From the NCBI RefSeq assembly GCF_007671675.1, contig NZ_VCGW01000001.1, positions 620,001 through 684,000 on the forward strand: a stretch of DNA of 64,000 nt. Reading direction: 5' to 3'. The stretch's first letter is position 1; every line of letters starts with the position of its first letter. This document shows, one piece after another, positions 55,539 through 64,000 of this stretch. Source of the DNA: Marinobacter maritimus (GTDB lineage Bacteria; Pseudomonadota; Gammaproteobacteria; Pseudomonadales; Oleiphilaceae). The notes beneath the pieces were generated by a model, which was not told the origin of the DNA, ran no database searches, and worked only from the letters and a program-made list of their open reading frames with translations. Both the position numbers and the translations under genes were made by a program.

Positions 55539-56153
55539 ATGAAGGATACTCTTGCGCAGCTGCCTTTTGATGAATTGATCCGCCAGGTACGCGCCTGCTC
55601 GATATGTGCTGAAGCCTTGCCCCTGGGTCCGCGGCCGGTTGTGCAGCTATCACCGGAGTCGCGCATCCTTGTGGTTGGCCAGGCTCCGGGACGACGCGTA
55701 CATGAAACGGGGTTGCCGTTTAACGACCTCAGCGGCGACCGTCTCCGGCAGTGGATGGGCATAACGCGGGAGGTGTTTTACGATGACCGCAAGCTGGCCA
55801 TTCTTCCCATGGGGTTCTGTTATCCGGGCAAAGGTAAGTCTGGTGATTTGCCGCCCAGACCGGAGTGCGCGCCTGCTTGGCGTAATGCGTTACTTGAGCG
55901 ATTGCCTGGTATCAAGCTCACGCTGGTTATCGGCCAGTACGCTCACGCCTGGCACCTGAAGGACGGGAAAAAATCGGTCACCGAAAATGTCAGAAACTGG
56001 CAGCGATATTGGCCAGACGTGCTGCCAATGCCCCATCCCAGCCCGCGGAACAACCTCTGGTTGCGCCGGAATTCCTGGTTTGAAGAGCAGGTGATTCCCG
56101 AGCTTCAGAAGCGTATAGCCAGTCTATTGGCATCAGACACTTTGGTGGAGTAG
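55539..56153 (+). CDS. Uracil-DNA glycosylase-superfamily protein
   Basis: A 204-residue protein with the family motif VVGQAPGRRVHETGLPFND (near 45-63, equivalent to motif A) and PHPSPRNN near 167 (motif B). Two cysteines near residue 20 (CSICAE) are present, but I do not see the four-cysteine set of iron-sulfur family 4/5 enzymes, so glycosylase activity is likely but not certain. Its 3' end overlaps glpD on the other strand by 21 bases. Confidence 0.78.
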   Translation: MKDTLAQLPFDELIRQVRACSICAEALPLGPRPVVQLSPESRILVVGQAPGRRVHETGLPFNDLSGDRLRQWMGITREVFYDDRKLAILPMGFCYPGKGKSGDLPPRPECAPAWRNALLERLPGIKLTLVIGQYAHAWHLKDGKKSVTENVRNWQRYWPDVLPMPHPSPRNNLWLRRNSWFEEQVIPELQKRIASLLASDTLVE

Positions 56154-57662
56154 GGGGCCGGGACTGGATGTCGTAATTTTATCCGCCAGATAGAAATCGA
56201 GAGACTCGGTACCGCTGGTAGATGCGTGAAGTCCCTGTTTGGTCCGGCGCCAAAGAATGTCCTCGGACGTCATGGCCCACTCGTTCTTCACAAGATGCTG
56301 AACTTCTTTTTCGAACAGGGTGCCTGCGAAATGCTGACCCAGGTCATCCACCGAGGTGCAGCCCTGCAGAATATCACGAGACGTTGTACCGTAAGTCCGC
56401 ACATATCGGCTAAGAACGGCCTCTGGCAGCCAGGGAAACTCTTGCTTGAGCGCTGCGGCAAGGTTGTCCTGATTGTCGAAATCGCCGCCAGGCAGAATCG
56501 CTGTTTTTGTCCAGTGGCCGCCCGCTTTCGGAAAGAAATGGCACAGTTTGTCCGTAGCGGCCTCTGCCAGTTTTCGGTAGGTAGTGATTTTGCCTCCGAA
56601 CACTGAAATCAGGGGCGCCTTGCCTTTCTCCTGATTGACTTCAAACGAGTAATCACGGGACGCCTTCTGGGCGTTTTCCTCTTCGCCATCCATAAGCGGC
56701 CTGACGCCTGAGTACGACCATACGACATCGGACGGTTTGAGCTGCCGGATGAAGTGCGAATTGACGATGTTCAGCAAATAATCGGTTTCTTCCGGTGATA
56801 TCCTGGCTTTTCTCGGGTCACCTTCGTATTCCACGTCTGTGGTGCCTACCAGTGAGAACTCGTCCTCATAGGGGATCACAAATACAATGCGCTCGTCTTC
56901 ATTCTGCAGAATATAGGCTTCCTCTTCCTGATTGAGCCGTGGCACGACAATGTGGCTGCCTTTGACCATTCTGATCGTTCTGGGTGCCGGCATGGAGAGT
57001 GTTTCACTAAACAGCTTGCTCACCCAGGGACCTGAGGCATTCACAATCACTTTGGCTGAAACGGTTTTCTCGCCATTGCTCGACATGTCGCGAAGTGTGA
57101 TTTTCCAATCCTTTTGTCCACGCTCGGCTTTGACGCACTTGGTTCTGGTCAGGATTTTAGCGCCGGACTGCTGTGCTTTTTTTGCGGTTAGGATAACGAG
57201 CCTGGCGTCATCCACCCAGCCGTCGGAGTACTCGAAACCTTTGGTAATCTCAGGTTTAAGCGGACCTGATGCGCCAAAGCGTATGGAGCGGGAGCCCGGC
57301 AGGATTTCACGCTTGGCCAGATGATCATAAAGAAACAGGCCGGTGCGTATCATCCACGCAGGTCTCAGGTGCGGCTGGTGCGGGAGGCGAAAGCGCATTG
57401 GCCACATGATGTGCGGTGAGTTTCTGAGAAGGGATTCACGTTCAGCGAGCGCTTTCTGGACCAACCGGAACTCGTAATGCTCGAGGTAGCGCAGACCGCC
57501 ATGGATCAGCTTGCTGCTGTTTGAGGAGGTAGCAGAGGCCAGGTCATTCATTTCACAGAGCAACACCTTGAGGCCCCGCCCGGCTGCATCCATTGCTATT
57601 CCTGTTCCGTTGACACCGCCGCCAACAACGACAACGTCATATTGTTCGTGGTCCGTAGTCAT
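56133..57662 (-). CDS. glpD: Aerobic glycerol-3-phosphate dehydrogenase
   Basis: A 509-residue FAD enzyme of the inner membrane that oxidises glycerol-3-phosphate to dihydroxyacetone phosphate and passes electrons to ubiquinone. The FAD motif VVVVGGGVNGTGIAMDAAGRGL is at residues 9-30, with SSKLIHGGLRYLEHYEF near 53 and GKITTYRKLAEAA near 365. I use the ATG at 57662 with a GGAGA site; an in-frame start at 57725 is not supported. It is separated by 184 bp from glpR, which is on the same strand. Confidence 0.96.
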   Translation of the reverse strand: MTTDHEQYDVVVVGGGVNGTGIAMDAAGRGLKVLLCEMNDLASATSSNSSKLIHGGLRYLEHYEFRLVQKALAERESLLRNSPHIMWPMRFRLPHQPHLRPAWMIRTGLFLYDHLAKREILPGSRSIRFGASGPLKPEITKGFEYSDGWVDDARLVILTAKKAQQSGAKILTRTKCVKAERGQKDWKITLRDMSSNGEKTVSAKVIVNASGPWVSKLFSETLSMPAPRTIRMVKGSHIVVPRLNQEEEAYILQNEDERIVFVIPYEDEFSLVGTTDVEYEGDPRKARISPEETDYLLNIVNSHFIRQLKPSDVVWSYSGVRPLMDGEEENAQKASRDYSFEVNQEKGKAPLISVFGGKITTYRKLAEAATDKLCHFFPKAGGHWTKTAILPGGDFDNQDNLAAALKQEFPWLPEAVLSRYVRTYGTTSRDILQGCTSVDDLGQHFAGTLFEKEVQHLVKNEWAMTSEDILWRRTKQGLHASTSGTESLDFYLADKITTSSPGPLLHQSV

Positions 57663-57743
57663 TGTTGGATATCTCCTGATGCCATGGGAAAAGAACAGTT
57701 TCGCTACGCAAGCTTTCCGGCGCAAAAACGCGCAATAAACGCA

Positions 57744-57798
57744 TTATGCGAAAGACAAGAATATTCGTAAAGGAAAATATAGAAAATAAACGAAAATG
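57744..57798. promoter_or_regulatory. Candidate GlpR operator region upstream of glpD
   Basis: An AT-rich region with TGCGAA, TATTCGTA and AAACGAAAAT half-sites. The piece at 57762-57783 (starting TATTCGTA and containing AAATATAGA) closely matches the piece at 62388-62408 upstream of glpS. GlpR of pseudomonads binds AT-rich sites containing TTCG/CGAA, which fits. Confidence 0.5.
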
Positions 57799-57846
57799 GC
57801 AAGATGAAGAAGAATTGTCGGGTGCCTCCTGCGTTCGAAGAGGCCG

Positions 57847-58605
57847 TCAGACCAGGTGGAGCTTGATACTGTGTTCGTTCAGGAGCTGAGAGATCTCGGC
57901 CGGTGGTTGCTGGTCGGTAAACACATGGTCTGCCTGGGTAATGCTGCCCAGTCTTACCATTGCATTGCGGCCGAATTTTGAATGGTCGGCGGCGAGCAAT
58001 ACCTGGCTGGAATTGGCGATGATCGCCTGCGCCACACGGACTTCGCGATAGTCGAAGTCAAGCAGCGAGCCGTCCGTATGGATACCACTGATGCCGATGA
58101 TGCCGAAGTCCATTTTGAATTGGTTGATAAAATCGCGCGTGGCTTCGCCTACAATGCCTCCATCGCGGCTCCGCACTTCTCCACCGGCGATGATCACGTG
58201 GAAGTCCTCTTTTGCGGAGAGAATGGAGGCGACATGCAAATTGTTGGTCACAATCTGCAAATTGTTTTTTTCGAGCAGCGCTTTGGCGATGGTTTCGGTG
58301 GTGGTGCCGATGTTGATGAACATCGAAGAGTTATCCGGGATCAACTTGACCATGGCTTCGGCGATACGCTCTTTGGCTTCCAGATCCATGATCTTTCTGG
58401 CCTGGTAGGCCGTGTTCACCGTGCTTGAGTCAATACCGGCGCCGCCGTGATGCCGGCGGAGCTTTTTATCTTTTGCAAGCTCATTCAGATCCCTTCGGAT
58501 TGTCTGGGGCGTTACTCTGAACTGGTCGACAAGCTGCTCGGTCGTTACAAAGCCGTTCTGCTGGATCAGTTCCATGATCAGATCCTGCCGCCGTCGCTGT
58601 GCCAT
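57847..58605 (-). CDS. glpR: Glycerol-3-phosphate regulon repressor GlpR
   Basis: A 252-residue DeoR-family repressor. The N-terminal DeoR helix-turn-helix lies in [40 protein letters not shown] (about residues 15-54). A C-terminal sugar-phosphate-binding domain includes [26 protein letters not shown] and DHSKFGR. It is expected to bind glycerol-3-phosphate and derepress the glp genes. It lies between glpD and the divergent glpK. Confidence 0.94.
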   Translation of the reverse strand: MAQRRRQDLIMELIQQNGFVTTEQLVDQFRVTPQTIRRDLNELAKDKKLRRHHGGAGIDSSTVNTAYQARKIMDLEAKERIAEAMVKLIPDNSSMFINIGTTTETIAKALLEKNNLQIVTNNLHVASILSAKEDFHVIIAGGEVRSRDGGIVGEATRDFINQFKMDFGIIGISGIHTDGSLLDFDYREVRVAQAIIANSSQVLLAADHSKFGRNAMVRLGSITQADHVFTDQQPPAEISQLLNEHSIKLHLV

Positions 58606-58814
58606 TCAATAGCCCTCCAACCTGTCGTTGTTCTAATGCGAAATAATGAGCGTCCGTAAACACGGTGCAAATAAAGTTTAGTCTTTTTCAGTATTTTATA
58701 CAGCCTATTGAATGGGTTGCGTTTTGGTTGGTCGGCGTTGTTTTCGAAACACCTTGGCATTCATGTTCAAAAGAGCAAAAATGCGAACAAATAAGAAAGC
58801 GGGGGAGACGCTAA

Positions 58815-60287
58815 ATGAGCCAGTATTTACTTTCCATTGACCAGGGGACAACAAGTTCCCGGGCCATGCTCTTTGATCTCAAAGGGAATATACATGCAGT
58901 GCGGCAGCAGGAGTTTCCCCAACAGTTTCCGGACAGTGGTTGGGTAGAGCACGACCCTGATGATATCTGGTCGTCTGTGAAACAGACGTGCGACGCGGTG
59001 ATGTCGGAAGAGTGCACAGACGATGACGAGGTGATTGCTGTCGGCATCACCAATCAGCGGGAAACCACCATCGTTTGGGACAGGGCGAGCGGCAAGCCGG
59101 TTTATAATGCGATTGTATGGCAGGATCGGCGAACAGCCTCCTATTGCAAATCACTCAAAAGTGCCAGTCATGAACCCTGGGTTCATAGCAAAACCGGATT
59201 GTTGATCGATCCATATTTTTCGGCCACCAAAATCCGGTGGATACTGGAGAATGTGCCTGGTACCCGTGAGCGTGCCGAGCGCGGAGAGCTGGCATTCGGA
59301 ACGGTTGACAGCTTTCTGCTCTGGCATCTCACCGGAGGACAGGAGCACCGAACCGACGCCACCAACGCGAGCCGGACCCTGCTGTTCAATATACATACCC
59401 AGCAGTGGGATTCAGAGTTGCTGGAGCTGTTCGGCATTCCCGAATCCATGCTGCCCGAGGTGATGGACTCAGCCGACGATTTCGGAATCATCTCTGAGGG
59501 TGGAGCCCTTAATGGCGTGCCCGTGCTCGGTATAGCGGGTGACCAGCAGGCAGCCCTGTTTGGCCAGACCTGTTTCAATGTAGGGATGGCAAAGAGCACC
59601 TATGGCACGGGCTGCTTTTTGATGCTGAATACCGGTGACAAGGCTCTGAAATCCGAGCACAGACTCTTAACAACCGTTGCCTATCGCCTGAAAGGCAAGC
59701 CTACCTACGCCATGGAGGGCAGCATCTTTATCGCCGGTGCAACGATTCAATGGTTACGCGACGGCCTCCGTTTGATTCAGAACGCTTGTGACACAGAGCC
59801 ATTGGCAGAAGGCACGCCGGTAGATCACGGCGTTTATCTTGTACCGGCGTTTACAGGCCTGGGCGCACCCTACTGGGATCCCGATGCGCGCGGGGCAATT
59901 TTTGGCCTGACCCGGGACACGGGCATCAAGGAAATTGTGACCGCCGGCCTGCAGTCGGTGTGCTATCAGACCAAAGACCTGCAAAAAGCGATGGAAAAGG
60001 ACGGTAGCCGCCCGATCAACTTGCGGGTTGATGGCGGAATGGTAACGAATAATTGGGTGCTTCAGTTCCTTGCGGATATTCTTGGCGCGCGAGTGGACAG
60101 GCCGTCAATTGTGGAAACAACAGCACTTGGCGTCGCGTATCTGGCCGGGCTTCAAGCCGGCGTGTATGGATCGCTGGACGAGCTAGCGAGTTTGTGGCGA
60201 TGTGACCGGAGCTTCGAGCCGGTCATGACAAAGGAAAAGCGTGATCAGTTGTACGACGGCTGGATTCAGGCTGTTCATAAGCTCTGA
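58815..60287 (+). CDS. glpK: Glycerol kinase
   Basis: A 490-residue kinase of the FGGY family that traps glycerol as glycerol-3-phosphate. Conserved blocks are the N-terminal [48 protein letters not shown] and [13 protein letters not shown]. The C-terminal [20 protein letters not shown] completes the family pattern. Length is slightly below the E. coli enzyme (502). A GGGGGAG ribosome site precedes the ATG. Upstream, ATGTTC (58763-58768) and GCGAACAAAT (58783-58792) may belong to a GlpR site. No glpF gene adjoins it. Confidence 0.96.
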   Translation: MSQYLLSIDQGTTSSRAMLFDLKGNIHAVRQQEFPQQFPDSGWVEHDPDDIWSSVKQTCDAVMSEECTDDDEVIAVGITNQRETTIVWDRASGKPVYNAIVWQDRRTASYCKSLKSASHEPWVHSKTGLLIDPYFSATKIRWILENVPGTRERAERGELAFGTVDSFLLWHLTGGQEHRTDATNASRTLLFNIHTQQWDSELLELFGIPESMLPEVMDSADDFGIISEGGALNGVPVLGIAGDQQAALFGQTCFNVGMAKSTYGTGCFLMLNTGDKALKSEHRLLTTVAYRLKGKPTYAMEGSIFIAGATIQWLRDGLRLIQNACDTEPLAEGTPVDHGVYLVPAFTGLGAPYWDPDARGAIFGLTRDTGIKEIVTAGLQSVCYQTKDLQKAMEKDGSRPINLRVDGGMVTNNWVLQFLADILGARVDRPSIVETTALGVAYLAGLQAGVYGSLDELASLWRCDRSFEPVMTKEKRDQLYDGWIQAVHKL

Positions 60288-60325
60288 GCAGCTTGTTGGG
60301 GGACAGCCCAGCAGTGCAGAGTGGT

Positions 60326-62233
60326 TTAACGGACCCCCAGTTCCCGCAACCGCTTGTAAAGCGTATTTCGGCTGATAGACAACTCTTTTGCAGCGCTCGA
60401 TACGTTGCCTTTACACCGGTGGTAAACGTGAAGTGTATAGGCGAGCTTGTTGTGTTCGCCGTTTTCGGGCTGATCTCGCAGCTTGCTGGGTGGCTTCGGT
60501 GCCGCATCGAAAGACGCCATCTTTGCTGGCTTATTAGCAGAGGCGAAGGCCGTGGCCTCAAATTCGGCGAGGAAGTCTGTTGGCAAATGCCAGATTTGTA
60601 CATCCTCCCCATCGGCAATGGCTATGGCCACCCTCAAGACATTTACGAGTTGGCGGATGTTACCCGGCCAAGGGTGATTTTCCAGGGCTGATAGTACCCT
60701 TGGGGTTAGCGCTTCGCTCTGCGCCGGGTCCCGGTGCTCTCGGTAGATGTGCTCAATAAGATTGCGTTTGTCAGTGCGGTTTCGAAGTGCGGGCAGTTCA
60801 ATACACAGCCCGTTGATCCGATAGTAAAGGTCTGCGCGGAACTGCCCGGATTCAATGCTCGATGAAGGTGAGCGGTTGGTTGCGGTGATCAGCAGAATAT
60901 CGACCGGAACACTTTCTGAGGCTCCTACGGGTGTGACCACCCGCTCCTGAAGTACACGAAGCAGCCGTGACTGCGCGGATAACGGCATCTCGCCAATTTC
61001 ATCGAGAAACAATATGCCTTTGTGGGCCTTGCGGATCAAACCAAGGGAGCCTCGAGCCCGCGCGCCGGTAAAAGCTCCCGCCTCGTAACCAAACAATTCG
61101 GATTCCACCAGCTCCGGCGGGATGGCCGCGCAATTCACTGCAACCAGAGGCTGATCCCTGCGTTGAGTCGCTTCGTGCAAAACCTTTACCAGCACTTCCT
61201 TGCCAACGCCGGTTTCGCCGGTTATCAAAAGCGGAACGCCCCGATTGAGAACTTTCAGGCTCTGCTCGGCACAGCGACGAACCGATGCGTCACCGTACTC
61301 CAGGCTGCTAAAGCCGGATGGCGTGTTTTGTGCTGAAGGCTCCCGAATGCCCGCATCCTTATCCAAAGGCGCCTTTCGTGTTGAAGAAGGTCGCTTGAGG
61401 CGAGCGCTCAGTCTTACCTTGCTTCTGGTCGTAAGTTGTATTGCCGTGTGTTCCGGATGACCCAGGATGTGGTTACGGTGAGTTGTAAACAGATCATCAA
61501 GCCTGGTGTCGGCGGTTTGGGTGCCCAGCAACTGATCCGCGCGCTGATTGCTGGCAACTATCTGGCCTGAATCATTACAGACGAGAATGCCGGACCAAGG
61601 GCTGTCGAAGTTGTCTGCGGTGGTGTTGAGTGTGATCTGAAAGTGATCCGACTCAAACTCCCGGTTGAGCAATCGGTTTTCTACGGACTGGGTAAGCAGT
61701 CGCACCATGCCGAGGGTGTGCGCCTGCGGCAGGTAGGCATCGCTGAACACGCTCAATACACCGGTAAGCTGCTTCCGGGCATCGAATATGGGAGCGGCGG
61801 AGCCGATGATGCTCCGGTGGAGCTTGAGAAAGTGTTCGTTTCGCTGTATCTGAATCGCTTTCCCGGCGGCAATAGCGGTCCCTATGGCGTTGGTGCCGCA
61901 CTGTTGCTCCTGCCAGTTCGCGCCTTCCTGAAACCAGGGTTTGAGACGGGGCTCCGTGATGCGCGTGTCGCCCCAGCTTTTTAATACGGTGGCGTGCTGA
62001 TTCGCCAGAAGGATCAGGCAGCGGCTATTGGAGAGCACGTTCCGGTAATAGGGAAGCACCTCCGCCTCGGTACTCGAAAGCAATTCGTGGTATTGGCGCT
62101 CCAGATCTTGCTGTTGAAAAGCTTCTGGCGCGGGTGGAGCCGGTTCGTATTCATGGTCGAGGCCCCACGCGATGCAGCGTTCCCAGGATTTCGCAACGTC
62201 ACTTCGGTTATCCAGGTGTTTGTTCTTCTTCAT
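60326..62233 (-). CDS. Sigma-54-dependent activator with GAF domain (AcoR-like)
   Basis: A 635-residue bacterial enhancer-binding protein. The N-terminal part (about 40-200) contains a GAF-type sensor, followed by a PAS-like segment (about 210-265). The AAA+ domain (about 315-545) has Walker A GETGVGKE, the sigma-54 contact loop GAFTGA and Walker B LDEIGEMP. A Fis-type helix-turn-helix ends the protein (NVSSAAKELSISRNTLYKRLRELG). AcoR-type proteins respond to small alcohols or ketones. It is divergent from glpS, whose upstream region has a sigma-54 promoter and repeat elements, so it very likely activates the glycerol ABC transporter. The inducer is unknown. Confidence 0.88.
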   Translation of the reverse strand: MKKNKHLDNRSDVAKSWERCIAWGLDHEYEPAPPAPEAFQQQDLERQYHELLSSTEAEVLPYYRNVLSNSRCLILLANQHATVLKSWGDTRITEPRLKPWFQEGANWQEQQCGTNAIGTAIAAGKAIQIQRNEHFLKLHRSIIGSAAPIFDARKQLTGVLSVFSDAYLPQAHTLGMVRLLTQSVENRLLNREFESDHFQITLNTTADNFDSPWSGILVCNDSGQIVASNQRADQLLGTQTADTRLDDLFTTHRNHILGHPEHTAIQLTTRSKVRLSARLKRPSSTRKAPLDKDAGIREPSAQNTPSGFSSLEYGDASVRRCAEQSLKVLNRGVPLLITGETGVGKEVLVKVLHEATQRRDQPLVAVNCAAIPPELVESELFGYEAGAFTGARARGSLGLIRKAHKGILFLDEIGEMPLSAQSRLLRVLQERVVTPVGASESVPVDILLITATNRSPSSSIESGQFRADLYYRINGLCIELPALRNRTDKRNLIEHIYREHRDPAQSEALTPRVLSALENHPWPGNIRQLVNVLRVAIAIADGEDVQIWHLPTDFLAEFEATAFASANKPAKMASFDAAPKPPSKLRDQPENGEHNKLAYTLHVYHRCKGNVSSAAKELSISRNTLYKRLRELGVR

Positions 62234-62290
62234 CGGGCGGCATCTCTGTGTTCGTTTTTATGTTTTTCGGTATTGGTAATCGGAGCCGTG

Positions 62291-62353
62291 TGTTCAGTTG
62301 AGACCCGGGAGCTGTTCAATCATCTGTGCAAACAGTGTTCACGTCAACGTTCA
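62291..62353 (+). promoter_or_regulatory. Candidate upstream activator sequences for glpS
   Basis: TGTTCA occurs at 62291, 62313 and 62336, and CGTTCA at 62348, all in the same orientation with steps of 22, 23 and 12 bp, close to whole helical turns. The first and last are part of a longer similarity (GTTCA followed within four bases by TTGAG). They lie 122-179 bp upstream of the -24 box, a usual distance for sigma-54 activator sites. Confidence 0.5.
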
Positions 62354-62387
62354 ACTTGAGCAAGGTGTTGTTAAACGAACATTGTTA

Positions 62388-62408
62388 TTTTCGGATGAGA
62401 AATATAGA
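62388..62408. promoter_or_regulatory. Candidate GlpR operator upstream of glpS
   Basis: The element starts TTTTCGGA and contains AAATATAGA. It matches the glpD upstream element at 57762-57783 over most of its length, on the same strand. An adjacent AAACGAACAT half-site (62373-62382) resembles the GCGAACAAAT half-site before glpK. Confidence 0.45.
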
Positions 62409-62469
62409 GAAAACTAAAAGCTTTTAAAATCAGAGTTGTAATGGTTTTCACGTACAAGTTTCAGAAAAC

Positions 62470-62484
62470 TGGTACAGGCCTTGC
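62470..62484 (+). promoter_or_regulatory. Sigma-54 (-24/-12) promoter of the glpS operon
   Basis: TGGTAC at the -24 position and TTGC at the -12 position, with exactly 10 bases between the invariant GG (62471-62472) and GC (62483-62484). It matches the TGGCAC-N5-TTGC consensus at all but one position. Transcription would start near 62496, 69 bases before the glpS ATG. Confidence 0.8.
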
Positions 62485-62564
62485 GTTCAAAGATTCCAAA
62501 TAGAATTTCCGGACGTTCGTTTCAGGATCCGGATGCGCTTCCATAAGAACAACAAGGAATGCTT

Positions 62565-63659
62565 ATGTCCTTAACGCTGGAGAACCTCTCCCGCACGGTC
62601 GACGGAGTCGACTACGTACGGGATGCCAATCTCACTTTTGAGGCTGGCTCCTTCAATGTCTTGCTTGGCCGGACGTTGGCCGGTAAAACCTCAATGATGC
62701 GACTGATGGCCGGCCTCGATAAACCGTCGCAAGGCCGTCTGTTGTATAACGGCGAGGATGTTACCGGGCAAAACGTGCAGCGCCGTAACATCTCGATGAT
62801 CTATCAGCAGTTCATCAACTATCCCACGCTTACCGTCTACGAAAATATTGCGTCACCGCTGCGCCTGGCCAAAATGGCAGAGTCTGAAATTGATCGCAGG
62901 GTAAAAGAAACGGCGTCGATGTTGCAGATTGAACCCTTGCTCAAGCGCTACCCACTTGAGTTGTCCGGCGGCCAGCAGCAGCGTACCGCTATGGCTCGCG
63001 CGCTGGTTAAGGATGCCACCCTGGTGCTGTTTGATGAGCCGCTGGTGAATCTTGATTACAAGCTGAGGGAAGAGCTCCGGGCGGAACTCAGGGACCTGTT
63101 CCGGGAGCGCCAGTGTATTGCGGTTTACGCAACAACAGAGGCAAACGAAGCTCTGGCACTGGGTGGCACAACAACGCTTTTACATGAAGGCGGTGTGGTT
63201 CAGACCGGGCCGGTCATGGAGGTTTACCGTGCGCCGGTTAATACCCTGGCCGCGCAATTGTTCAGTGAGCCTCCAATGAACATGGTTCGCGGACGTGTGA
63301 CGGACACTGAAGTTACCTTTGATGAATATTCCCACCACGCGCTGACCCAGGAACTGGAAAAGCTGACGCCCGGTGATTACTGGTTCGGTATTCGCCCCAG
63401 CCATATTGCGCTGGTTCCAACCAACGATGACGATCTCGAGATGTCCATGGAAGTCGCTCTGAGTGAGATCAGCGGTTCTGAAACCTTCATGCACGTTGAG
63501 AACAGTCATTTCGAGATGGTGATGCAGCTCATGGGCGTTCACCAGTACCACACCGGCGCGCCGGTCAAGGTTTATCTGCCGATCAACAAACTGTTCGTCT
63601 TCGATAAGGATGAGCAATTGGTGCACACACCATCCCGGGTTGCCGGAGGAGCTGTCTGA
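62565..63659 (+). CDS. glpS: Glycerol ABC transporter ATP-binding subunit GlpS
   Basis: A 364-residue ABC ATPase of the sugar-importer type with a C-terminal regulatory (TOBE-like) domain (about 240-360). It matches GlpS of the GlpSTPQV glycerol importer. The Walker A loop is GRTLAGKTS rather than the usual GPSGSGKST, keeping only the final GKT/S residues. Signature LSGGQQQR and Walker B TLVLFDEPLVNLD are normal. The ATG at 62565 has an AAGGA site at 62554-62558; an in-frame ATG at 62559 is too close to that site. It is followed directly by a second ATPase gene. Confidence 0.88.
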   Translation: MSLTLENLSRTVDGVDYVRDANLTFEAGSFNVLLGRTLAGKTSMMRLMAGLDKPSQGRLLYNGEDVTGQNVQRRNISMIYQQFINYPTLTVYENIASPLRLAKMAESEIDRRVKETASMLQIEPLLKRYPLELSGGQQQRTAMARALVKDATLVLFDEPLVNLDYKLREELRAELRDLFRERQCIAVYATTEANEALALGGTTTLLHEGGVVQTGPVMEVYRAPVNTLAAQLFSEPPMNMVRGRVTDTEVTFDEYSHHALTQELEKLTPGDYWFGIRPSHIALVPTNDDDLEMSMEVALSEISGSETFMHVENSHFEMVMQLMGVHQYHTGAPVKVYLPINKLFVFDKDEQLVHTPSRVAGGAV

Positions 63660-64000
63660 TGGCTGAAATTCAATTGAAAGCCTTGGCGCACAGTTACAGT
63701 GATACACCAACAGGCCCGGATGACTATGCCATTCGCCAGCTAGACCATGTCTGGCACAAAGGCGGTGCCTATGCGCTGCTTGGGCCTTCGGGATGTGGCA
63801 AGAGCACCATGCTGAATATTATCTCCGGGTTGATTCAACCGTCGGAAGGGGAGGTGTTGTTTGATGGCAAGCGGGTGAACGAACTCTCTCCGCGGGACAG
63901 AAATATCGCACAGGTATTTCAGTTCCCGGTTATTTACGACTCGATGACGGTATACGAAAACCTGGCGTTCCCGCTTAAGAACAACAAGGTTCCCGCCTCC
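63659..64000 (+). CDS. glpT: Glycerol ABC transporter ATP-binding subunit GlpT (partial, cut by window edge)
   Basis: The first 114 codons of a second ABC ATPase. Its ATG overlaps the glpS stop by one base (TGATG). It starts MAEIQLKALAHSYSD and has a canonical Walker A (GPSGCGKST near residue 43) and a Q-loop (VFQFPVIYDSMT near 90), then leaves the window. Two different ATPases in tandem are typical of GlpSTPQV, in which glpP, glpQ (permeases) and glpV (binding protein) follow. This GlpT is not the antiporter of the same name. Confidence 0.88.
   Translation, partial: MAEIQLKALAHSYSDTPTGPDDYAIRQLDHVWHKGGAYALLGPSGCGKSTMLNIISGLIQPSEGEVLFDGKRVNELSPRDRNIAQVFQFPVIYDSMTVYENLAFPLKNNKVPAS

Larger units (their letters stand above)
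62234..62564. other. Regulatory intergenic region between the sigma-54 activator and glpS
   Basis: A 331-bp non-coding region. From left to right it carries four GTTCA repeats (62291-62353), a motif shared with the glpD upstream region (62388-62408), and a sigma-54 promoter (62470-62484). The middle is AT-rich, as needed for DNA bending between activator and polymerase. Confidence 0.7.

Overview
The window looks like chromosomal DNA of a marine gammaproteobacterium. Marinobacter or a close relative is my best guess, based on gene content and order: a finR-fpr pair, a glnS-cysS pair, tig-clpP-clpX-lon-hupB-ppiD, a HexR-controlled Entner-Doudoroff block, an aapJQMP transporter, and glpD-glpR-glpK beside a GlpSTPQV-type glycerol ABC transporter. 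No database search was possible. I see no IS element, prophage, integrase or CRISPR array.

Layout. 1-1.3 kb: the start of a LysR regulator (FinR type) divergent from ferredoxin-NADP reductase. 1.4-6.8 kb: a minus-strand operon for malonyl-CoA decarboxylase, an acetoacetyl-CoA-reductase-type SDR, an acyl-CoA dehydrogenase and an aldehyde dehydrogenase. 6.9-16.7 kb: a MaoC hydratase, an isochorismatase-fold hydrolase, a two-component pair, a thioesterase, a BisC-like molybdoenzyme, a membrane permease and an acyl-CoA synthetase. Three promoters in these two blocks share a 22-bp palindromic element (half-site AACCAAGTA), two copies of which abut at one promoter. This is the most likely place for an undescribed system. 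17-22 kb: an unknown lipoprotein and the aapJQMP amino-acid ABC transporter. 22-28.7 kb: an MscS-type channel, a membrane-anchored glycerophosphodiester phosphodiesterase and an LTA-synthase-like phosphotransferase, together an envelope or osmotic module. 28.8-36.5 kb: lpxH-ppiB, glnS, cysS, glcB and folD.

36.7-37.2 kb: a four-tRNA operon (Pro-Arg-His-Leu) with a good sigma-70 promoter and a terminator. 37.5-46.1 kb: proteostasis genes tig, clpP, clpX, lon, hupB and ppiD. 46.2-54.7 kb: hexR, zwf-pgl-eda, gap-pyk and edd. A shared 20-bp element (about 16/20 identical) lies in both the hexR/zwf and gap/edd intergenic regions and is a candidate HexR operator.

54.7-64 kb: a nitroreductase, a uracil-DNA-glycosylase-fold protein, and then glycerol metabolism: glpD, glpR, glpK, a sigma-54-dependent activator and the first two ATPase genes of a glycerol ABC transporter (glpS and partial glpT). 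The glpS promoter has a correctly spaced -24/-12 sigma-54 element with TGTTCA-type repeats 120-180 bp upstream. It also shares a motif with the glpD promoter, so both the sigma-54 activator and GlpR may control glycerol uptake.
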